Below, one piece after another: positions 7,238 to 16,657 of a stretch of 33,332 bases of DNA. Position numbers and translations under genes: made by a program. Every line of letters begins with the position of its first letter. The first letter of the stretch is position 1. The notes below the pieces were generated by a model. That model was not told the DNA's origin, searched no databases, and saw only the letters and a list, made by a program, of their open reading frames with translations. This DNA is from Comamonadaceae bacterium (lineage in GTDB: Bacteria > Pseudomonadota > Gammaproteobacteria > Burkholderiales > Burkholderiaceae_C). The stretch covers positions 1 to 33,332 of the forward strand of contig CANNRV010000003.1 of NCBI GenBank assembly GCA_947508145.1. The letters run 5' to 3'.

Positions 7238-7342
7238 GTGAGCGAGCCTAGCACGGCCATGTGGTCGCAGCATGCACATATTCGCTATGCAAATGTGTGG
7301 TGTGAAGTGCAGTGGTGAACAGGGCCAAACCTATGCGGACAT

Positions 7343-7386
7343 AAAAAAACAGGCCATGCTTGGAAGTCCAAAAATAGCCTGTTGTT
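7343..7386 (-). terminator. Rho-independent terminator of the lipoprotein gene
   Basis: Read on the minus strand, AACAGGC and GCCTGTT form the outer stem around a nested TTGGA/TCCAA stem, and a run of seven T follows. It lies about 40 bp behind the stop codon of the lipoprotein gene that ends at 7426. A second small hairpin (GCCGGT/ACCGGC, 7393-7416) lies between. Confidence 0.8.
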
Positions 7387-7425
7387 TGGTTGCCGGTTTT
7401 TTATGCAAGACCGGCAGAAATGCGC

Positions 7426-9156
7426 TTAGCGTTTGGCGCGTATGTTAATGTTGAAGTCCTTAAAGTTACCGCCAAATCCCGGGACGTATTGACCTACACC
7501 CAGAGCCCAACCAGTGGGCGAACCAATAGACAGGGATTTGAAATTTGTTTTGGTGGTTAAAGCAAATCCACTTTGCGGGTTTATATATCTGGTGTAGGTG
7601 GTTGGCTGAGAGTCTTGCGGAGCGATCACATAAGTGTAGGAATTGGTTTGAGGTGAAACTGTCATTACTTTAGATCCTGAATTTTCACCTGAATAAAAGC
7701 CCAAGCTTGAGTTCTGCGTGTAGTAAGAGCCCACTGACCACTCCATACCTGCTGCCCTTTCTTGACCGACACTTGGGAGGCTCATGGGTGTGAGCTTGGT
7801 CATGGCGATCAGGCCGTTGAATGTAGTTTTGAATTGACTGACATAGGTGTCTGTCACAGTAATAAACATAGTGGATTGACTGCCGGTCGAATACAGAATG
7901 GTTTTGTAACTACCGCCATCTGGATGCGTGCACGAGTATGTGCCGTCGGCATTTTTAGTGCAGCTATCACTGGTAATAGTTTCTATTTCTTCAGTGCAAT
8001 CAGGTGCTGCGGTAGAGCTGGTGGTGTCACAACCATAAGCCTTCATACTACTTGAAGTGTTAATCACGTATTTTCTAGGATCGGCAAATTGTCCGTAACT
8101 TGTATTGTTCAAGAATGCAATAGCCGGGTAAGTGCCCGCAAAATTCGCATCGGTGAGGGAATTATTTGTTTGCTGCGGAACCGTGATGCCAAATTGATTT
8201 GATGAACTCATAGCCCAAGCCCAAACACCACCTTCAGACACGCGGACTTCAAGCGCATTGCCATCGATAGTGCTGGTGAATGCGCATGGAATGGTCTTAC
8301 CTGACGTATCCTTTTTGAGAACTACATCAGAACTCACATTGGTTGAAAGATTCGTCATCTTCATACTGCCCGCTGTGAAGTCCATGTCATAGCCCACAGG
8401 GTCACCACCATAGATATTGAGTGCCCAAATCTTTCCGCTTCTGACGTAAGGACAGCTTTCTAATGCATTTTTTGCCTTGCCCACCACGGTCTCCATTTTG
8501 GATTTAGCTTCTGTCTCAGATTTCACCGATTTAATTTGTGTCGCCAGATCGCTGATTTTTTTGTCCGACGCAATCAGCGAGGCCATTAAAGCGTCAATTT
8601 TTTGATCGGTGCTGTCGCCCGCCTGACCTGACGTGGCGGCTTTCATGCTGCCTTTCAAGAAATCAACATCTTTCATGTCCGCATCTGTGCCAATGGCCGC
8701 TGTGGCTGCTCTGATGTTGGTCATACCTGCGTTGATTTTGTCTGTGGTGATATTGCTCGCCACTGTGTCTGTGAATTGTGTGAAAGAAGTCGCGGGGTCG
8801 TCACCCAATACATTGGCCACCACTAAGTGAGTGACCGGATTGATGTTGGCGGTGGTTGAGCCTTGTTCAACAAAAGAATAGACAGTGGTCTTGGTTATCG
8901 GGTCCACGGCTTTGAGCATGCATGGCCCCACACCGTTGGACACTTTGACTTCAAAACTGCCGTCTGCGTTGCTGGTGGCTGTGCCGGTGCCGGTTTTGCA
9001 TTTGGCTTCTACCGTGCCACTGGAAATCGCTGCGCCGGTTGCTGCAACACCCGTCAGGGTGATTCCACTGAAACTGCTGCTGCCTCCACCGCCACCACCA
9101 CAGGCGGCCATCGAGCACAAGACAGCAGTCAAGAACGAATAGCTTAAGGTTTTCAT
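7426..9156 (-). CDS. Large lipoprotein of unknown function
   Basis: The 576-residue protein begins with a lipoprotein signal peptide: a short basic n-region, a hydrophobic core, and a lipobox SMAAC with Cys19 followed by six Gly and several Ser. It should be lipid-anchored after processing and, with no Asp at +2, probably reach the outer membrane. Residues ~33-110 resemble a small beta-sandwich module (VAATGAAISSGTVEAKC, then NADGSFEVKV) of the carboxypeptidase-regulatory-like type often found in such lipoproteins. The middle (about 150-220) is helical and charged. A Cys-rich Thr/Ser segment lies around residue 370-410, and the C-terminus is rich in Tyr, Ser and Gly like an extracellular beta domain. 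It is a single transcription unit. I do not recognise a function. Confidence 0.75.
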   Translation of the reverse strand: MKTLSYSFLTAVLCSMAACGGGGGGSSSFSGITLTGVAATGAAISSGTVEAKCKTGTGTATSNADGSFEVKVSNGVGPCMLKAVDPITKTTVYSFVEQGSTTANINPVTHLVVANVLGDDPATSFTQFTDTVASNITTDKINAGMTNIRAATAAIGTDADMKDVDFLKGSMKAATSGQAGDSTDQKIDALMASLIASDKKISDLATQIKSVKSETEAKSKMETVVGKAKNALESCPYVRSGKIWALNIYGGDPVGYDMDFTAGSMKMTNLSTNVSSDVVLKKDTSGKTIPCAFTSTIDGNALEVRVSEGGVWAWAMSSSNQFGITVPQQTNNSLTDANFAGTYPAIAFLNNTSYGQFADPRKYVINTSSSMKAYGCDTTSSTAAPDCTEEIETITSDSCTKNADGTYSCTHPDGGSYKTILYSTGSQSTMFITVTDTYVSQFKTTFNGLIAMTKLTPMSLPSVGQERAAGMEWSVGSYYTQNSSLGFYSGENSGSKVMTVSPQTNSYTYVIAPQDSQPTTYTRYINPQSGFALTTKTNFKSLSIGSPTGWALGVGQYVPGFGGNFKDFNINIRAKR

Positions 9157-9252
9157 TCAATCTCTTTTTAGGTGCCAAAAACAGCATGATAGACAAAAAG
9201 ATGTATTAAATGAGTTGAATTAACCTTTTTATATGTGTAATTGAAGGAGTGT
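9157..9252. other. AT-rich promoter gap of the lipoprotein gene
   Basis: This short AT-rich gap precedes the lipoprotein gene; AAAGAGA a few bases before its ATG is a plausible ribosome binding site. At the other end, GTTCAAT-TTTG-ATTGAAC (9251-9268) is a perfect 7-bp inverted repeat that overlaps the stop codon of the next gene. It has no T-run, so it is a weak terminator candidate at best. Confidence 0.4.
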
Positions 9253-11019
9253 TCAATTTTGATTGAACTGCAAAGCCGCCAAACTGGCATACAAACCGCC
9301 TTTGGCCACCAACTCTGCATGCGTGCCTTGTTCCACCAGGCTGCCGTGGTCCAGCACCCAAATCACATCGGCTTGTTGCACCGTGGCTAAGCGGTGGGCA
9401 ATGACCAAGGTGGTGCGACCTTGCATGGCGGTTTCCAAAGCCGCTTGCACCATGCGTTCACTGTTGGCATCCAACGCACTGGTGGCTTCGTCCAGCAACA
9501 ACAGCGGCGGGTTTTTCAACATGGCGCGGGCAATCGCGATGCGCTGGCGTTGACCGCCTGACAGACGCACGCCTTTTTCACCCAGAAACGTGTCGTAGCC
9601 CTGCGGCAGTTGCACGATGAATTCATCGGCGAATGCGGCTTTGGCCGCAGCCAGCACCTCGTCGTCGCTGGCCTGCGGGTTGCCATAGCGGATGTTGTCC
9701 ATGGCGCTGCCCGAAAAAATCACCGGCTCTTGCGGCACGATGCCAATGCGCGAGCGCAAATCGTGCAAGCTCATGTCGTTGATCGCTACGCCGTCCAACA
9801 CAATGCGCCCGGCTTGCGGGTCGTAAAAGCGCAGCAGTAAGCCGAACAAAGTGGTTTTGCCAGCCCCACTGGGGCCGACAACGGCCACTGTTTGACCTGC
9901 ATGAATCTCGCCGCTGAGCCCGGCCAGCGCCAGGGTTTGTGGTCGTGACGGGTAATGAAAATCCAGCGCTTGCAAGGACACTGAAGAACCGCTTTCAGGC
10001 CAAGCGGCTTGTTTGGGCTGCTCGGGGGAACTGACTACTGAGCGTGTATTCAACAACTCCATCAAGCGTTCGGTGGCTCCGGCGGCACGCAGCAAATCGC
10101 CGTACACCTCACCCAGCACTGCGAACGCACTGGCCAGCAAAATCACATAGACCACGGTCTGGCCGAGTTCACCGGCGCTCATGCTGCCGTCGCGCACCGC
10201 CATGGTTCCTTGGAACAAGCCCCAGAGCAAGGCCGCACTGCTGGCCAGAATGATGAAACCCACCAAGACCGAACGCGCCAGTGCGCGGCGCAAAGAGGTT
10301 TTGACGGCTTGTTCTGTGGAGTCGGTAAAACGCGTGGCTTCGCGTTGTTCGGCGGTATAGCTTTGCACCACGGGAATCGCGTTCAACACCTCAGAGGCCA
10401 AAGCGCTGGCGTCTGCCACGCGGTCTTGGCTGGCGCGGGACAAGCGACGCACGCGTCTGCCTAAAGTCATGCTGGGCCACACCACCAGCACCAGCAAACC
10501 AATGACTTGCAGCATCAGCATCGGGTGGTTCCACACCAGCATCAAGAGCGCACCGGTGCCCATGACCAAATTGCGCAAGCCCATAGAGAGCGATGAGCCG
10601 ACCACGGTTTGCACCAGCGTGGTGTCGTTAGACAAACGCGACAAGACTTCGCCGGTTTGCGTGGTTTCGAAAAACGCCGGGCTTTGTTCCAGCACATGGC
10701 CGTAGACCGCATTGCGCACATCGGCGGTGATGCGCTCACCCAGCCAAGTGACGGTGTAAAAACGCGCCGCTGAAAACAGCGCCAATGAAGCTGCCACGCC
10801 AAAGAGTTGCATGAACTGACCGGCCAATCGCTCGGCGCTGCCCGGCCCGGTCAGGCCTTGGTCGATCAACTGTCGCAGCGCCCAGGGAAAGGCCAGCGTC
10901 GCACCGGCGGCGAGCAACAAGAACAAACCGGCCAGCGCAATGCGTGCTTTGTAAGGCCGGACAAACGGCAACAGGCCGCTGAGGGATTGGGGGGAGGCGG
11001 TGGGCTTGGGAGTTGACAT
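9253..11019 (-). CDS. ABC exporter half-transporter, MsbA-like
   Basis: The 588-residue protein joins an N-terminal six-helix export domain (about 20-310) to an ATPase domain (about 345-585). The ATPase carries Walker A GPSGAGKTT, a Q-loop (GIVPQEPVIFSG), the ABC signature LSGGQRQRIAIARA, Walker B LLLLDEATSALD and the H-loop IAHRLATV. This is the ABCB/MsbA type that works as a homodimer in the inner membrane and exports lipids or hydrophobic compounds. The sequence does not show which substrate. It stands alone, with a 262-bp gap from the next ABC gene, which belongs to a different ABC family. Confidence 0.9.
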   Translation of the reverse strand: MSTPKPTASPQSLSGLLPFVRPYKARIALAGLFLLLAAGATLAFPWALRQLIDQGLTGPGSAERLAGQFMQLFGVAASLALFSAARFYTVTWLGERITADVRNAVYGHVLEQSPAFFETTQTGEVLSRLSNDTTLVQTVVGSSLSMGLRNLVMGTGALLMLVWNHPMLMLQVIGLLVLVVWPSMTLGRRVRRLSRASQDRVADASALASEVLNAIPVVQSYTAEQREATRFTDSTEQAVKTSLRRALARSVLVGFIILASSAALLWGLFQGTMAVRDGSMSAGELGQTVVYVILLASAFAVLGEVYGDLLRAAGATERLMELLNTRSVVSSPEQPKQAAWPESGSSVSLQALDFHYPSRPQTLALAGLSGEIHAGQTVAVVGPSGAGKTTLFGLLLRFYDPQAGRIVLDGVAINDMSLHDLRSRIGIVPQEPVIFSGSAMDNIRYGNPQASDDEVLAAAKAAFADEFIVQLPQGYDTFLGEKGVRLSGGQRQRIAIARAMLKNPPLLLLDEATSALDANSERMVQAALETAMQGRTTLVIAHRLATVQQADVIWVLDHGSLVEQGTHAELVAKGGLYASLAALQFNQN

Positions 11020-11281
11020 GCAAACTGGCGCTGTGAGAGGAAAACGCAGTGTATGTCTATTGGTTCAGGCAAACCCCAACAGGGACTGGGCTTGCAGAGA
11101 AAAAGGTGCGGCGGCACCAAGCTTCATTCCTCAAAAAAGGCGACCGTCCCCGGCGCCACAAGGGCGCGCCCTTAAAACCAGGGCTATGAGCGAGGACGGT
11201 CTGAAACTTGGTTCCCCTGCCCAACAAGAATCGGCCACTGGCAAAACTTCTTGAGTGCGATTTGGATTTATTTACGCAGCC
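11020..11281. other. Palindrome-rich gap between two ABC transporter genes
   Basis: No gene is visible in these 262 bp. Three symmetric elements are. GGTGC-GGCG-GCACC (11105-11118) is a small hairpin. GACCGTCC (11142-11149) pairs with GGACGGTC (11194-11201), and between those arms lies AAGGGCGCGCCCTT (11160-11173), a perfect 14-bp palindrome. The gap should also hold the promoter for the minus-strand exporter that starts at 11019. Whether the palindromes belong to a dispersed genomic repeat cannot be told from one copy. Confidence 0.5.
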
Positions 11282-13114
11282 TCAATGGCTGACTTGCAAT
11301 ACATGGCTCTTGATGCTGCCTTCATTCACATTCACCAACTGCCACAAACGCTGGTGGTAGGCCGCCACGCTGGGCCGGTGAGCGACAGACACGAGTGCGC
11401 CGTTTTGGCGCATCACCATGAGCAGCAAGCGTTCATAAATGATTTTTTCCGAGGCCTCGTCCAATGCGCTGGTGGCTTCATCGGCAAACACCCAACTGGG
11501 TTGTTTCAAAAACACGCGTGCCATGGCCAGCCGTTGCGCTTCGCCGCCGGAGAGTTGTTGGCTCCATTGGCCGACGGTGTCGAGCTGCGAACTCAATTGC
11601 GGCAACAGCGCCAGTGCCAGCGCCTCTTTCATTTGCTCGTCGGTGTATTCGTTGCTGGCATTTGGATAGACCAGTGCGTTACGCAAACTGCCTTCCGGGA
11701 AATACGGTCTTTGCGGGATGAACACGGCGTTATTCGGAATCACCACAGCAGCGGATATTGGCAAGGGCTGGCGCTTCTCATCCCAACCGCGCACATACGG
11801 CCAGATACCGGCGAGCACGCGCAGCAAAGTGGATTTGCCGCTGCCCGAGGGGCCGCGTATCAGCACCGAGTCACCCGGGTTGACCTTGAGTACCACGTCG
11901 TCCAGCAACACGGTGCGGTCCGGCAAAGTGATGGTCAGCGCCGAGGTGTTGAGCGACGTGGCCGTGGGTGCATCTTCACCCAGGGGTTGTTGCACCGCAA
12001 AGGAAATGGCCCTGAGCGTTTCCATTTGGGTCGAGAACACACTCAAACGGTGGGTGGTGGCGGTCCACGAAGCGAGGTTGCTGTAGTTATTGATGATCCA
12101 GCTCATGGCATCTTGCACACGACCAAAGGCCGAGGAAATCTGCATCAATTCACCCAACTGAATCGCACCGGAGAAGTAACGCGGCGCGGCCACCAGAATG
12201 GGAAACACCACAGCGGCTTGTCCGTAACCCGAGCTGAACCAGGTGAAGCGCTTTTGCACTTTCAGCAATTGAAGGAAATTGTCCAGCACCAGTTTGAAGC
12301 GGTTTTGCAGTGATTGCTTTTCGAATTCCGCGCCACGGTCCATGGCAATGGCTTCGCTGTATTCGCGCACCCGCATCAGGTGATGACGGAAATTGGCTTC
12401 CAGTCGCTGTTGCTGGAAATTGAGCGGTGCCATGCGACGGCCCAGAAAGTGGCCGATGACACTGCCGCCGATCGAATACAACAAGGCCATCCACACCATA
12501 AAGCCGGGGATGTTGTATTCATAGCCACCGGCTTCAAAACTGAAGCCGCCGGACATCATCCACAAAATGCCGACGAAACTACCGAGCGTGACCACCGCAT
12601 CCAGCAACCCCAGGCTGAGGTCTACGGTGTTGGTGGTGAACAGTTGAATGTCTTCTTGAATACGCTGGTCGGGGTTGTCCGAGCCGGTGTAGCCGTCATG
12701 CCCGGCCAGCGACTGGCGCAATTCGATCTGGTAAAAAATCTGGTGCGTGGTCCAGCGGGTCAAAAAGTCGCGGGTCATCCAGGCGCGCCAGCGGATTTCC
12801 AACAACTGGGTCAGGTAAAAACGGTAGACCGCCACCACGATGAAGGCACCGGCCAGCATGGCGAACATCTTGAGTTGTTCCCAAAACACGGCTTCGTCAT
12901 GGTTTTGCAATGCGTCGTAGAACACGCGGTTCCAGTCGTTCAGCAGCACCAGCACATACACCTGTGCCAAATTCAGCGCCACGCACACCAACAGTAAAAA
13001 CCGCGCCGACCAGCGTTCATCCGAGCGGAAATAAGGCAGCGACAAGGTCCAGACATGGCGCAAATGCGTCTTGGTTTTGCGCCACATGCCGATAAAAGGG
13101 TCAAACAATCCCAT
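11282..13114 (-). CDS. ABC transporter of the SbmA/BacA-YddA family
   Basis: The 610-residue protein has an ABC_membrane_2-type membrane domain. It is recognisable by LLNDWNRVFYDALQNHDEAVFW (about 58-79), EIRWRAWMTRDFLTRW and DNPDQRIQEDIQLF (about 148-161). A C-terminal ATPase follows with Walker A GPSGSGKST, signature LSGGEAQRLAMAR, Walker B WVFADEATSALD and an H-loop SVAHR. SbmA/BacA proteins import peptides or very-long-chain fatty acid compounds through the inner membrane; members with their own ATPase are often called YddA. The substrate of this one is unknown. It lies 6 bp downstream of the 5'-nucleotidase gene on the same strand and may be transcribed from the secretion operon. Confidence 0.88.
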   Translation of the reverse strand: MGLFDPFIGMWRKTKTHLRHVWTLSLPYFRSDERWSARFLLLVCVALNLAQVYVLVLLNDWNRVFYDALQNHDEAVFWEQLKMFAMLAGAFIVVAVYRFYLTQLLEIRWRAWMTRDFLTRWTTHQIFYQIELRQSLAGHDGYTGSDNPDQRIQEDIQLFTTNTVDLSLGLLDAVVTLGSFVGILWMMSGGFSFEAGGYEYNIPGFMVWMALLYSIGGSVIGHFLGRRMAPLNFQQQRLEANFRHHLMRVREYSEAIAMDRGAEFEKQSLQNRFKLVLDNFLQLLKVQKRFTWFSSGYGQAAVVFPILVAAPRYFSGAIQLGELMQISSAFGRVQDAMSWIINNYSNLASWTATTHRLSVFSTQMETLRAISFAVQQPLGEDAPTATSLNTSALTITLPDRTVLLDDVVLKVNPGDSVLIRGPSGSGKSTLLRVLAGIWPYVRGWDEKRQPLPISAAVVIPNNAVFIPQRPYFPEGSLRNALVYPNASNEYTDEQMKEALALALLPQLSSQLDTVGQWSQQLSGGEAQRLAMARVFLKQPSWVFADEATSALDEASEKIIYERLLLMVMRQNGALVSVAHRPSVAAYHQRLWQLVNVNEGSIKSHVLQVSH

Positions 13115-13120
13115 GAATCT

Positions 13121-14032
13121 TCAATCTTCGGTCAAAAGGGTATTTTGCACTCCGCTGGCCACATGGCCTGACGGCACATGACGGGCCGCAGATTCGATGT
13201 GCCCGGTCTGGTCGTCGAAAAAGAAATCCGGCTCGAATTCACGCAGAAATTCGCCCTTGGGCAGACCGCCCAAAAACATGGCTTCGTCCACCTGAATATT
13301 CCATTGCATCAGCGTGCGGATGGCGCGTTCGTGCGCCGGGGCGCTGCGTGCTGTCACCAAGGCGGTGCGTATGCGTATAGCCGGGGTACTTTCTTGCTGC
13401 AAGCGGTGCAAGGCGGCCAGCAAGGGTTTGAACGGACCGGCTGACAGCGGTTGCGCTGCTTTGTCTTTTTCGTGCTGTTGAAACGCGTTCAGGCCTAGCG
13501 ACTGAAACACCCGCTCGGCCTCGTCGCTGAACAGCACCGCGTCGCCGTCAAACGCGATTCGCACTTCATTCGGGTGGGCGGCGGAGGCATGCGCCGAATG
13601 CGGATACACCTGCGCGGCTGGCACACCGGCGTCCAGCGCGGCACGCACATCGCTTAAATGGGTGGACAAAAACAAATTGGCGTTCAGCGGTTTGAGGTAG
13701 CGCCAAGGTGGTTGCCCGCGTGTGAAACTGCCGCGCTGAATGTCCAAGCCGTAATGTTGCGCCGAGCGAAATACGCGCATGCCGCTGACCGGGTCGTTGC
13801 GCGACAAGATGACCACTTCCACCCGCGCGTCCCCGGGGCTGTTGAAGGCCAGCAGTTTTTTCACCAGTGAAAACGCCACGCCCGGCAGCGCCGGTTGCTC
13901 AAGACGCGCCAATTGCAAATCCATATAGGCGCGGTCGTCGTTTTGCTCAAAAACCTGGTTTTCTTCCTCGAAGTTGAACAGGGCCCGCGAAGAAATGGCC
14001 ACCACCAATTTGCCGTCCAGCGTACTTGCCAT
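13121..14032 (-). CDS. 5'-nucleotidase (NT5C1/PF06189-like)
   Basis: The 303-residue protein resembles the cytosolic 5'-nucleotidase family seen in animals (NT5C1) and proteobacteria. It has an N-terminal KLVVAISSRALFNFEEEN segment, VVILSRNDPVSGMRVFRS (about 73-90), IAFDGDAVLFSDEAERVF (about 158-175) with the HAD-type acidic motif, and near the C-terminus EFEPDFFFDDQTGHIESA (about 264-281). Such enzymes dephosphorylate nucleoside monophosphates in the cytoplasm. It starts 9 bp after gspF and ends 6 bp before the ABC transporter gene, so it is probably co-transcribed with the secretion operon. It has no evident role in secretion. Confidence 0.82.
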   Translation of the reverse strand: MASTLDGKLVVAISSRALFNFEEENQVFEQNDDRAYMDLQLARLEQPALPGVAFSLVKKLLAFNSPGDARVEVVILSRNDPVSGMRVFRSAQHYGLDIQRGSFTRGQPPWRYLKPLNANLFLSTHLSDVRAALDAGVPAAQVYPHSAHASAAHPNEVRIAFDGDAVLFSDEAERVFQSLGLNAFQQHEKDKAAQPLSAGPFKPLLAALHRLQQESTPAIRIRTALVTARSAPAHERAIRTLMQWNIQVDEAMFLGGLPKGEFLREFEPDFFFDDQTGHIESAARHVPSGHVASGVQNTLLTED

Positions 14033-14041
14033 GTTGAACCT

Positions 14042-15262
14042 TCATCGCACGAACTGATTGAGTTGGATGATGGGCAGCATGACCGCCAATACGATCAGCA
14101 TGACCACCGCCCCCATGGTAACAATCAACAGCGGTTCCAAAATAGTGGCCAGTTGCATGGCCCGGCGTTGCACTTCTTCAGACAAATGGTCGGCGGCGTG
14201 TTGCAGCATTTGCGGCAGCTGACCGGTTTGTTCGCCTAAGCTGGCAAACATGGGCAGCAAGCCGGGCAGCCGTTTGTTTTGCGACAAGGCCACCGCCAGC
14301 GGTGCGCCTTCGCGCACCAGTTCGATGGCCTGCAAAGCGTTGTCGCGCAGCGCCATATTGGACAAGGTCTGCGAGGCGGTTTGCAGGGATTTGAGAATGG
14401 GCACACCGGCCCCGGCCAGCAAAGCCAGGGTGCCGGCAAACCGCGCGGCGTTGTAGCCCAGGCTCAAGCGGCCCAAGAGGGGCAGGCGCAGCCACAGGGC
14501 ATCGAATTGCTGACGGAATGCGGCCTGGCGCAAGGCCAGCATCAGTAAAAGCCAGCCCAACACCAGCCCGCCCAACATCCAGGCCCACAGCGCTTGCACC
14601 CAGCCGCTCAGGGTCAGCATGAGCACGGTCAAGCCGGGCAGGCTGCGTTGGGTGCTGGTGAACACTTGCGCGACTTGCGGCACCACATAGGCCAGCAAGA
14701 AGATCACGATCAACAGGGCCACACCGCTGACGATGGCCGGGTACAGCGAGGCGGTCAGCAACTTCGCGCGCATTTGGTTGGCGGCTTGTAAATCGGCGGC
14801 GAGCTGGATCAGCACCTGAGCCAAGCGCCCGCTTTGTTCGCCCGAGTCCACCACGGCCAAATACAGCGGATCGAATTCGCGCGGGTGCATGGCCAGGGCT
14901 TGTGCCAGTGGTGCGCCTGCATTCACCTCGGCTCGCACCTGGGCTTGCAGTTCGCGTTGCGCCGGGGTGTCTGCTTGTTCCAGCAGGGCGGAGAGCGCCC
15001 GCTCCAGCGGCAAACCGGCAGACACCAAGCTGGCCAGTTGGCGGGTCCATACCGCCAATGTGCTGCGGCTGAAGACACGTGCTTGCCACAGCACGATGTC
15101 GCCTTTGCGGGTGGTCGGCGACAGCGTCAGGATTTGCAACTTGACGGTGACCAGCGACTGTTGCCGCAACTGGCTGCGGGCGGCGCGTTCAGATTCGGCC
15201 TCGATCACGCCTTGCACATTGCGGCCCAGCGGGTTGATGGCGTGGTAGGTGTAGGCCGGCAT
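14042..15262 (-). CDS. gspF: Type II secretion inner-membrane protein GspF
   Basis: The 406-residue protein starts MPAYTYHAINPLGRNVQGVIEAE, the typical GspF/PilC beginning. It contains two related T2SSF domains (about 70-195 and 275-395), each ending in a hydrophobic helix, with three membrane helices in total. GspF is the polytopic platform protein that contacts the GspE ATPase and drives pseudopilus assembly. It is the last secretion gene of the minus-strand operon and lies 3 bp behind gspE. Length is as usual for the family. Confidence 0.95.
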   Translation of the reverse strand: MPAYTYHAINPLGRNVQGVIEAESERAARSQLRQQSLVTVKLQILTLSPTTRKGDIVLWQARVFSRSTLAVWTRQLASLVSAGLPLERALSALLEQADTPAQRELQAQVRAEVNAGAPLAQALAMHPREFDPLYLAVVDSGEQSGRLAQVLIQLAADLQAANQMRAKLLTASLYPAIVSGVALLIVIFLLAYVVPQVAQVFTSTQRSLPGLTVLMLTLSGWVQALWAWMLGGLVLGWLLLMLALRQAAFRQQFDALWLRLPLLGRLSLGYNAARFAGTLALLAGAGVPILKSLQTASQTLSNMALRDNALQAIELVREGAPLAVALSQNKRLPGLLPMFASLGEQTGQLPQMLQHAADHLSEEVQRRAMQLATILEPLLIVTMGAVVMLIVLAVMLPIIQLNQFVR

Positions 15263-15265
15263 GCG

Positions 15266-16654
15266 TTAGTCCCGGGTGACGCGCAGCAGTTCTTGCGCCG
15301 AGGTGATGCCCAGCCCGACCAAACGCTGGCCGTCGTCGCGCAGGCTGAGCATGCCTTGTTGCAGCGCGGCTTCTTTGATGCGCGGTTCACCGGCGCGGTC
15401 GTGGATGAGCTGGCGCACGGTTTCGTCCACCGTCAGCAACTCGAAGATGCCGGTGCGGCCCTGGTAGCCGGTGCGCCCGCAGGCATCGCAGCCTTTGCCG
15501 CTGCAAGCGGTGCAGAGTTTGCGCACCAGCCGTTGCGCCAGCACGCCCAGCAGCGACGAGCTGAGCAAAAACGGTTCTATGCCCATGTCTGTCAAACGTG
15601 TGACCGCGCTGACCGCGTCGTTGGTGTGCAAGGTGGCCAGCACCAGGTGGCCGGTGAGCGAAGCCTGCACCGCGATTTGCGCGGTTTCGTGGTCGCGGAT
15701 TTCGCCGATCATGATGATGTCCGGGTCTTGGCGCAGGATGGCACGCAGGGCTTTGGCGAAGTCCAAATCAATTTTCGGGTTGACCTGGGTTTGGCCGACA
15801 CCGGCGAGCTCGTACTCGATCGGGTCTTCCACGGTCATGATGTTGGCGTGCGCCGCGTCCAGCATTTGCAGTGCCGCGTACAAGGTGGTGGTTTTGCCCG
15901 AGCCGGTCGGGCCTGTCACCAGCACGATGCCGTGCGGTTGTTGGATCAGTTGTTCAAAACTGTGCAAGGTGTGGCCTTGCATACCCACGGCTTGCAGCGT
16001 TAAGCGGCTGTCGCTTTTGTCCAGCAAACGCAGCACCGCGCGTTCGCCATGCGCCCCCGGCAAGGTGGACACGCGCACGTCAATGGCGCGTTGGCCCAAG
16101 CGCAAGGAAATGCGGCCGTCTTGCGGCAGGCGTTTTTCGGCGATGTCTAAATCGGCCATGATTTTCAAACGCGAAATCAGCGCGGCGTGCAAGGCGCGGT
16201 TTGGGGTGACGACTTCGCGCAACGTACCGTCGATGCGAAAACGCACGCTGGAATGGCGCTCATACGCTTCTATGTGAATATCGCTGGCACCGTCTCGCGC
16301 GGCTTGCATCAACAAAGCGTTGAGCATGCGGATGATGGGCGCGTCCGCCGAGGCCTCGAGCAAATCTTCCACGGCGGGCAGCTCTTGCATCATGCGTTTC
16401 AAATCGGCTTCGCTTTCCACTTCGCTCATCACCGTGGCGGCGCTGGACTCGGCCCCGGCATAGCTGGCGCTGATGCGTTGCGCCAGCGTGGCAGGGTCGG
16501 TTTCATGGAATTGCTGCACAGCGTGGCAGCGCAACACCTCGCTCCAAGCCCCAGGCGCCGGGCTGGCGTGGTGCCACAACGTCAAATGACGGCCATCGTC
16601 TTCCAACAGCAACTGGTGGCTGCGGGCAAACGCGTATGGCAAAGGATGGCGCAT
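15266..16654 (-). CDS. gspE: Type II secretion ATPase GspE
   Basis: The 462-residue secretion ATPase has Walker A GPTGSGKTTTLY (about 249-260), the Asp box MTVEDPIEY, Walker B ILRQDPDIIMIGEIRD and the His box LATLHTNDAVSAVTR. A tetracysteine zinc-binding stretch, CTACSGKGCDAC, lies near residue 395. The N-terminal N1E region that binds GspL is short (about 100 residues). The hexameric cytoplasmic enzyme powers pseudopilus growth. The ATG at 16654 lies 3 bp after the gspD stop, which indicates tight coupling. Confidence 0.95.
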   Translation of the reverse strand: MRHPLPYAFARSHQLLLEDDGRHLTLWHHASPAPGAWSEVLRCHAVQQFHETDPATLAQRISASYAGAESSAATVMSEVESEADLKRMMQELPAVEDLLEASADAPIIRMLNALLMQAARDGASDIHIEAYERHSSVRFRIDGTLREVVTPNRALHAALISRLKIMADLDIAEKRLPQDGRISLRLGQRAIDVRVSTLPGAHGERAVLRLLDKSDSRLTLQAVGMQGHTLHSFEQLIQQPHGIVLVTGPTGSGKTTTLYAALQMLDAAHANIMTVEDPIEYELAGVGQTQVNPKIDLDFAKALRAILRQDPDIIMIGEIRDHETAQIAVQASLTGHLVLATLHTNDAVSAVTRLTDMGIEPFLLSSSLLGVLAQRLVRKLCTACSGKGCDACGRTGYQGRTGIFELLTVDETVRQLIHDRAGEPRIKEAALQQGMLSLRDDGQRLVGLGITSAQELLRVTRD

Positions 16655-16657
16655 GCG

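Noticed and set aside
11255-12313. A 352-codon plus-strand open frame opposite the SbmA-like ABC transporter
   Set aside because: The minus-strand product has complete ABC motifs in order; the plus-strand frame has no recognisable motif and extends only because of codon bias.
14834-16003. A 389-codon open frame antisense to gspF and gspE
   Set aside because: It is a shadow of two clearly recognised genes; the composition (His/Gln/Val/Arg-rich) is typical of complementary-strand reading in this GC range.
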